Origin: Cokeromyces recurvatus
Lineage: Eukaryota; Mucoromycota; Mucoromycetes; Mucorales; Mucoraceae
Reading direction: 5' to 3'
NCBI RefSeq assembly: GCF_025118155.1
Contig: NW_026251396.1
Location: forward strand, 124,001-188,000
DNA: 64,000 bases
This document shows, piece by piece, positions 47,001 to 58,911 of the stretch. The notes under the pieces were generated by a model. That model was given only the letters and a program-made list of their open reading frames with translations, had not been told where the DNA came from and did no database searches. Both the position numbers and the translations under genes were made by a program. Position 1 is the stretch's first letter. Every line of letters begins with the position of its first letter.

Positions 47001-48209
47001 TTACATTATACATGGAAAGTAGATTATCTGATGCATACTGTCGCAAAAGAAGGCCCTATTATAGATGAATTCGAGATGGGCTTTAGTATGTAAATTCTTT
47101 TTTTTTTCCTCTTCCCTCACTCTACACAACTGATCTTACTTCAGTCAAAAATAATATTCTAGTTCTATTCGTTTTCGTTCCTTCAAATCGAACTTGATAT
47201 GCAATTTCAGACCCATATTCATTCATTGTTTCATAACTTTTTTTTTTTTTTTTTTTTTTAATATGAATATTATCAAAACGATAGAGTATTATAAATGGGT
47301 ATTTACCTTACACGCCTTGCAAGGGATGAGCATGCAATACGGCGTGGCTGAGTACATGCAATCTTATTAAAGCCAGCATTCATTAAAATTTGAGGAACTT
47401 GTGTACTTTTACCGCATCCAGTATCACCAGCAATAAGCAATACACGATGTTCTCTTAAGGTCTGCACAATAGTGTCTGCGTAAGGAGTCACAGGTAATGC
47501 AGCCTTAGTCTCCTCTATATTCTTTTTCAAATTCTCTCTCTTTTTTCTTTGAAAGTCATGGAACAAGATGAGTGTGTGTCGAATCAGTTCTCCTTCTTCC
47601 CGAATAAGATGCATCTTGCTTGCCTTTTCGGTCGCTTTCTCTTTTCCTTTAAACACACTTTCTTTCAGTTTAAGATAGAAGCCTATAATTTAATTTACAT
47701 TATTTAGAAACGGATGCTCTATTCTCTCTCTCTCACACACACACACACAAATAAAAAAAAAGGGGGGAAAACACATTTTATATAATAAAGACCTTCAAAT
47801 TCAAAATAAATGGGTGTCCCTTTGGGTATATACCAGGAGGCAAAGCCATTGTGTTTTCTGGAAAAGAATAAATCATCAGATTCATCAGTCCATGGATGAT
47901 CAGAGTCCAAATCATAAAATCTTAAATTGTCATCATTTCTCTTTGTTTTTAAAAATTTTTGAGCCTCCTTAAGAGCTTCTCTGTATTTTTCCTCATTAGA
48001 GATCTATATATATATACATAAACGTTTGACTAATACTGTTCTTTTACACTTATAATTTGATTGAATCTTACAATGTTTTTTAGATTCCATATTTTTTTCT
48101 TTATAGCTGCTTCATTCTTAATCAAAGTACCATCGACATCGTACCTTTCTTCTGGAATGTATTCTGATCTCCTTTTATGTCTATTATAAGGTGATCTGTG
48201 ATAGCTCAT
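42789..48209 (-). CDS. DHX34: DHX34-like DEAH-box RNA helicase
   Basis: Large RNA helicase with about 20 short exons. It starts '[19 protein letters not shown]' (ATG at 48209). Motifs: '[19 protein letters not shown]' (motif I), '[16 protein letters not shown]' (Ia), '[17 protein letters not shown]' (motif II, DEVH as in DHX34), '[17 protein letters not shown]' (III), '[16 protein letters not shown]' (V) and '[17 protein letters not shown]' (VI). HA2/OB-type regions follow, and the end carries a C-x2-C...H-x4-C element ('[20 protein letters not shown]'). The helicase core with DEVH and this C-terminal zinc-finger-like end points to DHX34, which in animals promotes nonsense-mediated decay via UPF1/SMG1. 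Inner exon borders were followed by frame only. The gene is in tandem with the MYSM1-like gene, 121 bases apart. Confidence 0.85.
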
Positions 48210-48490
48210 CTTGAAAAGTAGGCTTTCTATACAATTCCTGCTTGAACAATGCTACGTTGTATTCAATTTTCCCTTTTTTTTTTCAACAATAGAAGTCCGG
48301 TCCGGAATTATTTTATTTTATTTTATTTTATTTTTTAATGACATGAAATGTTCATTGTTATTAATTATTCATATAAAAAATTAACTTAAAGATAGCATGT
48401 TCTTCTGACCAACTCATCTTATTATTCAAAGAAGAGAATAATAAAGGATAAACTCTGTTTAAAGCTTGGAAGTTGAATGGAAAAAAAGTT

Positions 48491-48527
<37 letters not shown>

Positions 48528-49367
48528 ATATTGAAGAGGGAATAGGTTTACTGCCACTATTCATAGGTTGAATAATGTATTTGTACCTTATTAGAAAGAC
48601 ACTTTCATATATGTATATTTGTATATCCCTGAACTTTATCTTGGTCTAAATATACAAATATAGTTTTTTTTTTGATTCCCATTAAACTTTGTAATATCTT
48701 TAGTTTGCCTTCACCAAAGGTTTTAAAGAATTATTTTTCCAAAAAGTAAGTTGTGATATAAATAATTAAGTTAAAAATTTTGATTCTTAAAAAAAGCTGA
48801 TATATACTAAATCTTCTTGTCGTGAAGTCTCTATAACAGAAAAAAAAAGAAAGTTCCTTTTATAATTATTATAATAATTAAAAGTAGTAGTAAACTCATC
48901 TACTACTACATGTCAGTTGATCGACTTGTATAGGTTTTAACAAGAAAGCATAAAAAATCTGGGCATATTTAAACGCCGACTCTTTTTTTTTTTTTTTTTT
49001 TTTTTGTAAATTTTCGGGAATAATGTAAGGAGAGCGTAAGCCAACAAGCAGGAGAACCTCCTCTCTTTTTCTTGTACTTTGGTGAGTGGCATATTAGATA
49101 TATAGAATGGATACATAAAAAGGCTTTAGGGATATACATATGTTTATTAGATATAAAAGATGGATCGATTGAAAAAAAAAATGGATAAATAATCAATGGA
49201 TGGATTAAAAGATAGATTCGATTTTTTTTATATATAAAAAAAAAGGATGAGGGTGTGGAGAGGAAGCTTATTTATTGTGGACATTTCACTGAATTAGAAG
49301 AGAATCAGCCAAAAACTGACAATTTTTTTTTTCTTCTTTACAATGAATTGTATATAGGAAAGTCAAC
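48210..49367. other. divergent spacer between DHX34-like and RPL10 genes
   Basis: Includes a (CT)n microsatellite at about 48498-48522, AAATA repeats at 48311-48333 and a T run at 48983-49005. TATATAG-GAAAGTCAAC just before the RPL10 ATG could be the acceptor of a 5' UTR intron. No gene seen. Confidence 0.5.
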
Positions 49368-50018
49368 ATGGGTCGCCGTCCCGCTCGTTGTTATCGTTAC
49401 TGTAAAAACAAGCCTTATCCTAAATCCAGATACTGTCGTGGTGTTCCCGATGCCAAGCTTAGAATCTACGATTTAGGTCGTAAGAAGGCATCCGTTGACG
49501 ATTTCCCTCTTTGTGTCCACTTGGTCTCCAACGAATACGAACAATTGTCTGCTGAAGCTCTTGAAGCAGGTCGTATCTGTGCTAACAAGTACATTGCCAA
49601 GACTGCCGGTAAGGATTCCTTCCACATGCGTATTCGTGTTCACCCCTACCACGTCACCCGTATCAATAAGATGTTGTCTTGTGCTGGTGCTGATAGATTG
49701 CAAACTGGTATGCGTGGTGCCTTCGGTAAGCCTAATGGTCTCGTTGCTCGTGTCAACATTGGTCAAATCATCTTCTCTGTTCGTACCAAGGATTCTAACA
49801 AGGCTGTTGTCATTGAAGCTTTGAGACGTTGCAAGTACAAGTTCCCTGGTCAACAAAAGATCATTGTCTCCAAGAAGTGGGGTTTCACTCCTCTCTCTCG
49901 TGAAGAATACGTTGAAGCCCGTGCTGCTGGTAAGCTTAGACCCGATGGTTGTTATGTCAAGTTTGTTCCTCAAAAGGGTCGTCTTGCTGATTACTTCAAG
50001 GAGGCTTCCAGAGCTTAA
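49368..50018 (+). CDS. RPL10: 60S ribosomal protein uL16 (RPL10/QM)
   Basis: Large-subunit ribosomal protein joined late in 60S maturation, at the P-site/Nmd3 interface. It is a single uninterrupted frame of 216 residues starting '[18 protein letters not shown]' and containing '[19 protein letters not shown]', '[16 protein letters not shown]' (the P-site loop) and '[16 protein letters not shown]'. Length and sequence are nearly invariant across eukaryotes. Codon use is distinctly GC-richer at third positions than in the surrounding genes (AAG, GTC, CGT, TTC), as expected for a highly expressed gene. It is intron-free in the coding part, unusual for this window. Stop TAA is followed by AATAAA at about 50031. 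Confidence 0.98.
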   Translation: MGRRPARCYRYCKNKPYPKSRYCRGVPDAKLRIYDLGRKKASVDDFPLCVHLVSNEYEQLSAEALEAGRICANKYIAKTAGKDSFHMRIRVHPYHVTRINKMLSCAGADRLQTGMRGAFGKPNGLVARVNIGQIIFSVRTKDSNKAVVIEALRRCKYKFPGQQKIIVSKKWGFTPLSREEYVEARAAGKLRPDGCYVKFVPQKGRLADYFKEASRA

Positions 50019-52803
50019 GTAACGAATTTCCAATAAAATTACGGATCAGTTTTTTATATATTTATATATTTATTGTAAATGGTTTTGAGTTCAATGAATG
50101 TGTGTGAATGTGTGTGTGTTTTATTTTTAGGAATTCTATTTTCATCAACAATTATAAATGTAAATGATGCTAGGGGCTTATTTTTTTTTCTCTCTTTAAG
50201 AAGAAAATGTTATTTGGACAAGTTTTATCCATAAAATGGTTTATTTATCTGATTTTTATTATTCTTTGAACAAGATAAAAGATGTTTTGATGATCAAGTA
50301 GAAAATGTTAGTCTCCTCCTTAACAGATCATCACAAGTACAACAAGAGATGTAGACATTGGTGATTAATTAACAACAAGGAATACTGAAATTGATATTCG
50401 ATTGTTTATTATAAAATTAGGGGTTTAATGAATGAGAATGAATTTATAGTTCTAAAATGTAAAAATGTACATTAAATAATTGATTTGCAATTATTCTTTC
50501 AATCCGTCCTTTTTTTTTTTCTTTTTTTTTATGTTAAATAAATAAATGATGTGCATACACAGAAATGGATGAATTGAAAGTAGAGACAATTTTTGAATTA
50601 GGGCTGAGTTGTATAGGAAAGATGATGTTACAGACTATTACTTTGAATGAAATGAATAGGTATTCAGAAATGAAGGAGAGATGGTGTACTATCTTATCGT
50701 AGATAATGCTCCTATGTTATGCTTAACCAAGATTGGAGTATATATTTATATGCTGAAGAACATCGATTTGTGTATCTCCCATAGTATTTTACTGAGCTGA
50801 ATCTCATTAAGCGGCTCTTGTTATGATAGTTTCCAATTAAAGATATATACATATATATAAAAAATGCATTGTGGCATGTTAAAATAGCCTTTATTAAAGA
50901 AAGGCGTCATAAGGAAAAACATGAATGATGATAAACCATAGTTATAAAAATCATTGAAGTACTTTTGTCTTTCTGTGAGTAAGTTACAATGATAATTATA
51001 ATTATAGAAGAAGTAATGAGATCTAACTATTTTAATGACAAAAGTAGATTATAATATACATATTCTGACCTTGTATATTTATACCTAATATTGTTACTTC
51101 TGAATGAAAAATCAGTTTGGTTAGTTTCATCAATAATCACAGTAACAAAATTGACAACATATTCAATCAATTATACAACAAATAGAGAGAGAGAGTGTGT
51201 GTGTATGTGTGTATGTGCCAGCGCTACCTTACTTATTAATTGCTTGTGCCCAGTCCTGGGAGCTGAAAGGTTGGTTAATAAGTTTGAGCTCTTCTTATCT
51301 TTCCTATGGCTTAAGGCAGCATCATGTATGACTTAAACATTGAAAGGTTGTAATGTAGAACTGTAAAAGTTTGAGAATCAAGTCTATGAATAAATTGCGT
51401 TGTAGGCTAAATTATTATGCCGAGTCAGTCATTGTAAAGCTCAAATAAGGAAGAAATGCCCTCTTACAGATAATCGCGTTAAAAATTAGTACTTTATGTC
51501 TTCTTACTAAAACCTCAAACCAAAAAAAAAAAAAAAAAAAAAAAAAAGAAAAGGAAAAGAAAAGTGTTGAATATATGGATAAAAATAGGTAGCAAGTATT
51601 ATATATAATTATGCAATAAACAATTTCTATTTTAGAGTAGTAAAAGTTCCTTGTCCTTCTTTTTATTAATGTTCTCTCTACATGTTAACCTCACTCATAT
51701 CATAAAGTACTCCTTCAGTTTATCCACTGGCCTCAGTATGTGTTTTACCATTGATACGCTCCTTGCTTTCTTACAACATAATAAGGGTCTCATCCCTATC
51801 ACTAGAACACTTTGACGATTAATTCACTTGATGGTCTTCCGACCTTTCCTTATCCTGCCAATAATGTCGAAATAGCGTTCATCTACTACATTTTGAAATT
51901 TCTTTTTTTTTTCCTTCAAATTATACTCTAAACATTACACAGACTTCATCATGGATAGGACTAAGTTTGGCTTATTGATACCAGTATTCGTAACTCAGAT
52001 CAGCAAATTACAAGCAAGTTTACAAAAAAAAACTTGATATTTTTGATGGCGCTTTCTTAAAACATGCTTAAATAAACTTCCTCTTCAAAGCCTTCAACAT
52101 TCTGGACCAAATTATTCTTAAACAGATAATCAGACAGATATATGTCTGACTAAATTGAGCACTGAAAAGTTCGAAACTGATTATACAAATAAATATGTAT
52201 ATGAATATAAATTTTGATCATTTGAGAATGGTAAGACTGTATTCCTTGACTCATCAAGCAAGATGCAGTTTGGTACATGTATACATTTTTATATAAAGTT
52301 AAAGTCAAACTGTTATCTGTTTTGGGTTCGATTATGTCTTGCTATTTTTTTTTTTTTTTTTGAAAGATATATTTAGTAATTTTGAAACAATGTTTGATGA
52401 TTTATCTTTAAGCTACACACATATGCCTTGCAGTAGCAGAAATACTTTTTTAAAAAAATAAAATAAAAAGAAAGGTTTGCATATTTTTTTTTTGAATGTC
52501 TGTAAAAGAAAAAGACAAAGGGAGAGAAGCTATCACTTTATATACCTAAAATCATTATGCCCTTTATGGCGATTACTAAGCAATAAGCAAAAATATATAA
52601 ATGGAAGTCTATAAATGTGATTCGACTTCATTTTAGGATCAAATGACATTATATACATATCGAACTTTAATATTGCGCACTTTCCTTTTTTAAAATGATT
52701 GTGTAAATTTATTAAATTTTTACATGTGTAGCAAAATTTCCCCTCTTCCCTTTCTTTCTTTCTTTTTTATTTATTTATTTATTTTATTTTATTTTATTTT
52801 ATT
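50019..52803. other. 2.8 kb spacer with possible gene relics
   Basis: The longest gene-free stretch here. Besides homopolymers (A run at 51522-51547) it holds a decayed coding-like region, listed separately, and a patch at 51215-51335 of less biased composition. No tRNA with a recognisable B box, acceptor stem and anticodon arm was found. Confidence 0.45.
51690..52120 (-). pseudogene. decayed coding sequence, perhaps a transposon relic
   Basis: On the minus strand 52062-52120 reads 'KNNLVQNVEGFEEEVYLSMF' and 51690-51900 reads 'NVVDERYFDIIGRIRKGRK', then, after a single stop, 'INRQSVLVIGMRPLLCC' and 'HILRPVDKLKEYFM'. The composition is protein-like over more than 60 codons, with isolated stops and a non-coding gap between the two pieces. 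No terminal repeats were found and the family is not recognised. It could be a fragment of a transposase or of a host gene. Confidence 0.3.
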
Positions 52804-54216
52804 ATGGAATTTGATGAAAGATGGCTTAAAAGGCCACATAGTACAATAAATCAACAACGAAATGTCGACAAAGAATTACAACGCATAAAAAGTTTAGGAG
52901 TTGTGTCTGTATTGAATAAAAATTTTCAACAAGAAGTAGTAACAATAGCGCCATCTTCAATTGAAGATGCAGGAAAATCTCGAACTGATTCTATTTCTCA
53001 ACAGGTTAGACGAACAAGTGTCATAGGTCAGGGATTTACTATTAACAAATCGTTACCTTCTTCTAAAAGCAAACCTCGAGTAGTACCAATGGGTTCAATT
53101 GTTCCTACTACAATCATGTTAGAGCAGTCACCTACTTCTCCACCCTTAGCGGAGAAGGAAATATTAATGAATGAAGAAGAAGAAAAAGAAGAAAGAGAGG
53201 ATAATAATCCTCTTGAGATGACCGAGTCGGCTATTATGATGGATACAGACAAGGAAGCGCTTAAAAAACGAATCACTGAACTTGAGGAACTATACACAGG
53301 ATCAATAAAGAAACTACAAGATCTTGAATCTCAAAACAAGACACAATCACACCTATTAAAACTACAAGATGAATTAATCCACTGTCTTTCACATCAAATT
53401 GAAGAATATACCCAACCAAATCAAGATTTAGTAGTATCAATGGAGAAAGTACATAAAGACATTCAGGGGCTCTCTAGCGAAATGAATGAGCTTGCACCTT
53501 TAAGGTCTAGATATGAAACGGATCTAATTGATATAAAGGAGCAATTATCTTCTTATGATTATACCTTGGACGAACTTGAAAAGATGGCCGAAAGAGTGCA
53601 AGAGGAGAGTAGATCACAAGCGTTATATATTGATACAAAAGTGCAAACGCTCTTTGATAAATTGTCACAGAAAGAGAGTCGAATTCAAGAATTACAACAT
53701 TCATATACCATTCATAGTAACCCTTCTTCAGCAAATCAATCTCCAATTTATTCTGCTAGATCTTCTTACCTTTCTGAAAATGAAAATAAATTCTATAGAC
53801 GATCCTACATTTCTTTTTGGAAAGGAAATGTCTTACCTCCTGCCTCCCCTCCACCTTCTATGCCACTTCCACCTATTCCTCTCGAGAGTTATCGGTCTGG
53901 ATCTGGATCTATTTTATCAGAGATATCTAAAGCTTCAGGTACTCACTTGCCCATGAATATGAATGAAACCAATTCAATTAGTTATGATGAAATAGATATT
54001 CAATTATCTGATGAAGCCTATTATAAAGAGTTTACAAATCAATTACAAGAAAAGCTTTCCATTTCAAAAGAAATTGATGACCTTGATGTATGGAGGCCGA
54101 GTGACTATGATTATATACAAAGAAAGATTGATACAAACTGGAATACAAGTGAAACTAGTGAACATAAAGAACATCATGCTTTCTGGAAAGGTATGAAAAA
54201 GAAGTTGAGAGTGTAA
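52804..54216 (+). CDS. unknown coiled-coil protein, 470 residues
   Basis: Not recognised. One uninterrupted exon. Residues 1-125 are Ser/Pro/Thr-rich and probably disordered. An acidic stretch ('NEEEEKEEREDNNPLEM') follows, then a long heptad-type coiled coil from about 150 to 300 ('KKRITELEELYTGSIKKL', 'LLKLQDELIHCLSHQIEEY', 'QLSSYDYTLDELEKMAERV'). After it comes a proline-rich tract ('PPASPPPSMPLPPIPLESY'), a possible SH3 or profilin ligand. The tetrapeptide F-W-K-G occurs twice, before the proline tract ('SYISFWKGN') and at the very C-terminus ('HHAFWKGMKKKLRV'), which may be a duplicated short motif. This layout suggests a cytoskeletal or polarity scaffold, but that is inference. Confidence 0.75.
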   Translation: MEFDERWLKRPHSTINQQRNVDKELQRIKSLGVVSVLNKNFQQEVVTIAPSSIEDAGKSRTDSISQQVRRTSVIGQGFTINKSLPSSKSKPRVVPMGSIVPTTIMLEQSPTSPPLAEKEILMNEEEEKEEREDNNPLEMTESAIMMDTDKEALKKRITELEELYTGSIKKLQDLESQNKTQSHLLKLQDELIHCLSHQIEEYTQPNQDLVVSMEKVHKDIQGLSSEMNELAPLRSRYETDLIDIKEQLSSYDYTLDELEKMAERVQEESRSQALYIDTKVQTLFDKLSQKESRIQELQHSYTIHSNPSSANQSPIYSARSSYLSENENKFYRRSYISFWKGNVLPPASPPPSMPLPPIPLESYRSGSGSILSEISKASGTHLPMNMNETNSISYDEIDIQLSDEAYYKEFTNQLQEKLSISKEIDDLDVWRPSDYDYIQRKIDTNWNTSETSEHKEHHAFWKGMKKKLRV

Positions 54217-54646
54217 TTAGAATACATATATGAATATATTTATAATTTATGATTGAATAAAGCATTATACCTTTTTTTTTTCTTTTTTTTTACAAGTTGA
54301 AATGTATATTATAAAATCAATAGGAGTTTATATGCATTGTATTTTAATAGTTTTATACAACTCCTTTCAATAAAAAAAGTCAAAATATAAAGGCTGTATT
54401 AAAAATAAATTCTAAATTTAGAAGTTTCGTTTATAAGTATTATAGAATTTCATTGAATACAACATTCATAAAGCCTGTATTTATTACATAAATTTATTAT
54501 AGACGACCAAAAAAAAAAAGATATATATATTTATATGTATATGAACTAAAAAAAAGGAATATAAAGTTAACAATATAATCAGAGTACACATAATTGCTTA
54601 TTCGAACTATGCAAGTTATTATAATAATAGTTTAAACATGCTATAT

Positions 54647-55444
54647 TTAGAAAAGCATATATGTAGCAACAACACCGACAATAGCAAGCGCACCTTGGCT
54701 CAACATTAAAATTGATGCACTTGAAGTTTTGTTAGTAGGTGTTGAGTTGGCAGAAGTTGTAGAAGTAGAAACAGCGCTACTTTGTACAATTGGAGTAGAA
54801 GTAGCTGCTACACTGCTCGTCCATGGAGTAATAGATCTATATATATATATATAATGTTAATCATCTATATAAATCAGTCTATTATTTAACGTACACATTG
54901 GCTCCAGGCATTGAACAATAGTTTTGAACAAGTGCTTGTTGAGCACCATAGCCATCCGCATTAGGACAATTATTCCAACATGTTAATTTCTCCTTATTCC
55001 ACTATAAAATATATATTCATTTCAGTATTAAGAAGTAGTAGTAGGACGACGACATATACTTACTCTACACAAACATGCAAAATCTTTTTTTTTTTTTTTT
55101 AATAATAGAGATAAAGAAGTAAATACATTGTGTTACATTAAAGATACAATAATTTTATTTTCGAGAAAATTACCTTGATCCTGACAAGTTTTTATATAAT
55201 TATCTTCATTTTGCAAACACAATTCAAAGCTAATACATATTACATTAATTTTGATAACAAATAAACCAACGATTTTTACTTACGTGCTCTGAACAGCACA
55301 GACGTTTCCAGTAGGTACAGCAGCAGCAGCAATGGTAGATGTAGTTAAAATAGGTACAGTAGTTGTAGCAACAGTATTGTTAACAGCATTCTGAGCTGAA
55401 ACAGCAGCTAAACCAGCCAAAGAACTTAACACTATAAACTTCAT
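54647..55444 (-). CDS. GPI-anchored cysteine-rich surface protein
   Basis: Secreted protein of 177 residues from five exons (55284-55444, 55174-55229, 55064-55083, 54895-55001, 54647-54836). It has an N-terminal signal peptide ('MKFIVLSSLAGLAAVSA'), a short Thr-rich stretch, and a core with eight cysteines (one each in VCAV, ELCL, KTCQ, FACLC with two, LTCW, NNCP and NYCS). A Ser/Thr-rich stalk follows, then a C-terminal hydrophobic helix ('ILMLSQGALAIVGVVATYML') after 'SANSTPTNKTSS', fitting a GPI-attachment signal. Eight cysteines recall CFEM proteins, but the spacing and the 'CWNNCP' motif differ, so I do not call CFEM. The third exon is only 20 bases. All five exons are in frame. Its role is probably at the cell wall. 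Confidence 0.75.
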
Positions 55445-55543
55445 TTTTTTTTAAAAAAAAGAAAAACAAAAAGAATAATAAAAGTAAAAGTAAAAGTAAA
55501 AAAAAAAGAAGACGAAAAAAAGAAAAAAAGGTTCAATTGGTGG

Positions 55544-55552
55544 TTTTATAAA
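55544..55552 (-). promoter_or_regulatory. TATA-like box of the GPI-protein gene
   Basis: TTATAAAAC on the minus strand, about 100 bases before the ATG; position and sequence only. Confidence 0.35.
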
Positions 55553-56946
55553 TAAATGGGGAGACAAAAGAAGATAAAAGAAACCTTTGTGTAAGGGGGA
55601 GGGAGGGGGGCGGAGAAAAAGAATAAAAGAAAAAGAAAAAGAAAAGAGGAGATATAAAAATAAAGAATGACTGTAATATTTTATAGGCTTTCATGTCTGT
55701 CAAACATACTAACATATCGTCTCGAATCAATACCTCCTTTAAACTATTTGTTCAAATATATGCCTTTTTTTTTGTTTTAATTTCCCTCAAAAATCAATAA
55801 AAGCGCTTTAGCTTTTAAAAAAATAAAATAAAATGATTTTTCGGCTGTGCAACTCTAATAATAGCCATTTTATTGTTTTTTTTTAAAAAAAAAAAAGAAA
55901 TGTTTGATAAAGATCGACATAATAATAATGTCAATTTACTATATTTTAAAATACTCTATTATATATTCTCTTTTTTTGTTTCTTTCTTTTTTTTAATATT
56001 ATTCATTATTTAAAATGAAAGTCGTGATTGATTGTTTTATCTTTATTTCTGATAATAAATAATCATTCCAGTTATTGAAAGAAAGCTGGTATGTATTCTG
56101 TTACTGTTCTCTCTTGTGTAAAATATCTGAATTTTAAAAGCATTTTTTTTGTTTCAAATGGTGATATTAGAATGGAGTCTTTAATATAATAATGCTATTA
56201 CAGACTAACGCTCATACATTAGCTTGGATTAATAAAATAAGAATAAGAATAAAAAATAACAAGAAATAAATGGATCAAGCTTTTTGATAAAGATATTCTA
56301 AACATAATTCGCCACATGGAATAGTTTTTTTTTTCAGGCACAAATACTTTGCTTAAGCTTAAAATTTTAAATGATGATTGTGAACAAAATAAAATTGAAC
56401 ATCAACATTAGCATACATACCTATTATATATAACTATATTATAAAAGAAAGGATAAGGGGTTATTTGTAGCTAAATAAAAGATGTACGCTTAAATATATA
56501 TGCTTCATGGTCCGACTTGTAATAAAAAAATAAATTCTTGTTAAAACATGTTATGCTAGAAAATATATACAATTCATAAGCAAGCTATTTCAATCATGGT
56601 GTTAAAAAGGTTAACATGACTCTGTCATAGAATATTTTTTTTTTAAATCCTTGTTGTAGACAGGGATCTACAGTAACAATGACATTAACTGGATAAAACT
56701 TATAAATAGCTTTTATTCTATTTTGCTTTACAATGATCAAGAGTCATGTAACTAAATTTAATTTTTTTAAAAAAAAAAGAAGCTATTATGGACCTTATAT
56801 TTGTATATAAATTAGTGCATGTTTACCTATTCTCCACTAGTGCATAGATATATTTAAAAGTTCAAAAGTAGAGAAAAGTAAGTAGGTATCTCGAGTCTTT
56901 CTTTTTTCTCTCTTTTTGAGTAAGTATGAATTTAATGCGTATGTCT

Positions 56947-57007
<61 letters not shown>

Positions 57008-57894
57008 GTAAACACGACCGGATATTGGATCAACGTGCAAAACGATATAATAAATATGTGATTTACGAATAGACTAACGTTTGCATTGCACCACCAAATT
57101 TGGAATTACTCTATTTTTTTTTATTTTATTTTATTTTTTTTTTCGTTCTCGTAAAATTAAATACAACGTCAAGAGAAAAATATTAAGGGGCTATACAACA
57201 TATTTCAGTAATATCAAAACTACAATGATGAAAAATCAGCTATTTATGAATTATTATAAAGACATATTAATCTCTGAGATCTATTTTTAACTAATGATCA
57301 TTCACTTGTATATAGTACAGTATTGTCTTATAGTCGGTCATAATAGGCCAAAAAGCAAGATGGCTGAAAATAGTGAATTCAAAATAGTTGGATTTCCTAT
57401 TTGACTTATTCAAAAATATGTATGTTAAAGTAAATTTTTGTCGATGATATAAACTTCATCATTATTAAAAGCCTTTGTCATGGTTAATAAAAAAAAAAAA
57501 TTACAGCAAAATCAAATTCTGCAGTGTGTTGTGTAAATGCTTTATGTCAGCTGCTATAGTTTAATACTACAGACTATTAAATGAGACAACAAATAACTAA
57601 CTACGAAATACAATAATAACTATTTTCAAATGAATGACGATCGTCTTTTTTTTTTTTTTTATTTTCAGCAGGAATTTAGATATTTTCAAATAAAACCTTA
57701 AACATTCATCTTGTCAAGTTTTTAATTCCACTATCGTATGAACCTTTTTTTTTTAAAAAAAAAAAAAAAAAAAAAACAAATCGTCAGTGCTGCCTTAAAA
57801 TCATTAAATAAAATTGACGTTTTGACTTCATTCCTTCAAATTTCAATTAAACTCTTCCAGTTGTACTTGTAACATTCCTTTCTACAAATTTTCG
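55553..57894. other. 2.3 kb spacer, no intact gene
   Basis: Very AT-rich, with a 58-base A run and many shorter homopolymers. Directly after that run a short frame reads 'KRKHDRILDQRAKRYNKYV' before a stop at about 57070; it is too short to call. Open frames at 57081-57290 are low complexity. Confidence 0.45.
56949..57006 (+). repeat. 58-bp poly(A) tract
   Basis: Uninterrupted A run in intergenic DNA. No target-site duplication or element body was recognised 5' of it, so a retroposon tail is possible but unsupported. Confidence 0.9.
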
Positions 57895-57903
57895 TATATA
57901 AAG
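57895..57903 (+). promoter_or_regulatory. TATA-like box of the LIM-protein gene
   Basis: TATATAAAG about 70 bases before the ATG; sequence and spacing fit a TATA box. Confidence 0.4.
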
Positions 57904-57972
57904 ACCATAGAAAATTAGAGAATATACGACCTAATTTTTATTTTATTTTATTTTTTTTTATTTTTTTATATA

Positions 57973-58821
57973 ATGGCTAAACTTAAGTCAATTATTGCAA
58001 GCTTATTATCTACTAATCAACGAACTATGACTCCTGCTTCCCCTTCTGAACTGTGTTCGAATGAAGATAGGACTTCAATCCTAGATAATGTAACTATTAA
58101 ATAAAACAAAAAAAAACTATTTTGTTTTAATTTTTCTTTCTTTCTTTATAGAAGAATGAATCTGTTATAGAGGAATCTGTTATAGAGGACACTTCCTCTC
58201 TTGAATCCCAAGAAGAAATTCAAAAAGCTCCTTCCCAAGATATTGATTCTAAACATCAATATATTATCTGTCATGAATGTGATAACATCATAAAAGGCTC
58301 TTATGTTGAAGCTGCTGGCAAGCAATTTCATTCGGAACACTTTCGTTGCTGTGTCTGCTCTGATGTGATTCCTTCCAATAAAACATATATGGAGTTTGAT
58401 AATAAAATTTATTGTGAATATCATTATTTGCTTGAAGAAGCCTCTAAATGTGTTGGCTGTGAACACCCAATTTGTCATCAAGTTATTAACGTCACCAAGG
58501 ATGATGTAAACGAGAGATGGCATCCTGAATGCTATATGATTAATAAAGTAATACCATACACACACACACATATATATATATATAATGTCTAACTTTTTAT
58601 TTTAGTCATGGAGTGTAAAACTAGGTGAAGCATTTAAAGATGATGATATACTGGGTAAGGAAAAGAAAAGATAAAAAGTGAAGAGAGGAAAAAAAAAGTT
58701 ACTTAATAAATTCTTCTTTATAACTTAGATCTCAATAAAATGAATAAGCAACAACGTTGTCATTTCGAAAAAGTACATCAAAGGAGAATTTTTAAAATTT
58801 GGACTGATTTATCAACTTTTG

Positions 58822-58911
<90 letters not shown>

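Noticed and set aside
49473..50033. Long open frame antisense to RPL10
   Set aside because: Shadow frame caused by the codon bias of the highly expressed RPL10 gene; the sense product is unmistakable.
52320..52345. GGGTTCGATTAT resembling a tRNA B box
   Set aside because: No A box at the right distance, no acceptor stem and no anticodon arm could be drawn.
54647..55444. CFEM domain
   Set aside because: Eight cysteines are present but spacing and the CWNNCP motif do not match the CFEM pattern, so only a generic GPI cysteine-rich protein is called.
56949..57070. Poly(A) tail of a retroposon
   Set aside because: No 5' element body, internal promoter or flanking duplication was recognisable.
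57081..57290. Small plus-strand gene
   Set aside because: Starts in a poly(T)-derived Phe run; no homology, no splice sites and no conserved motif.
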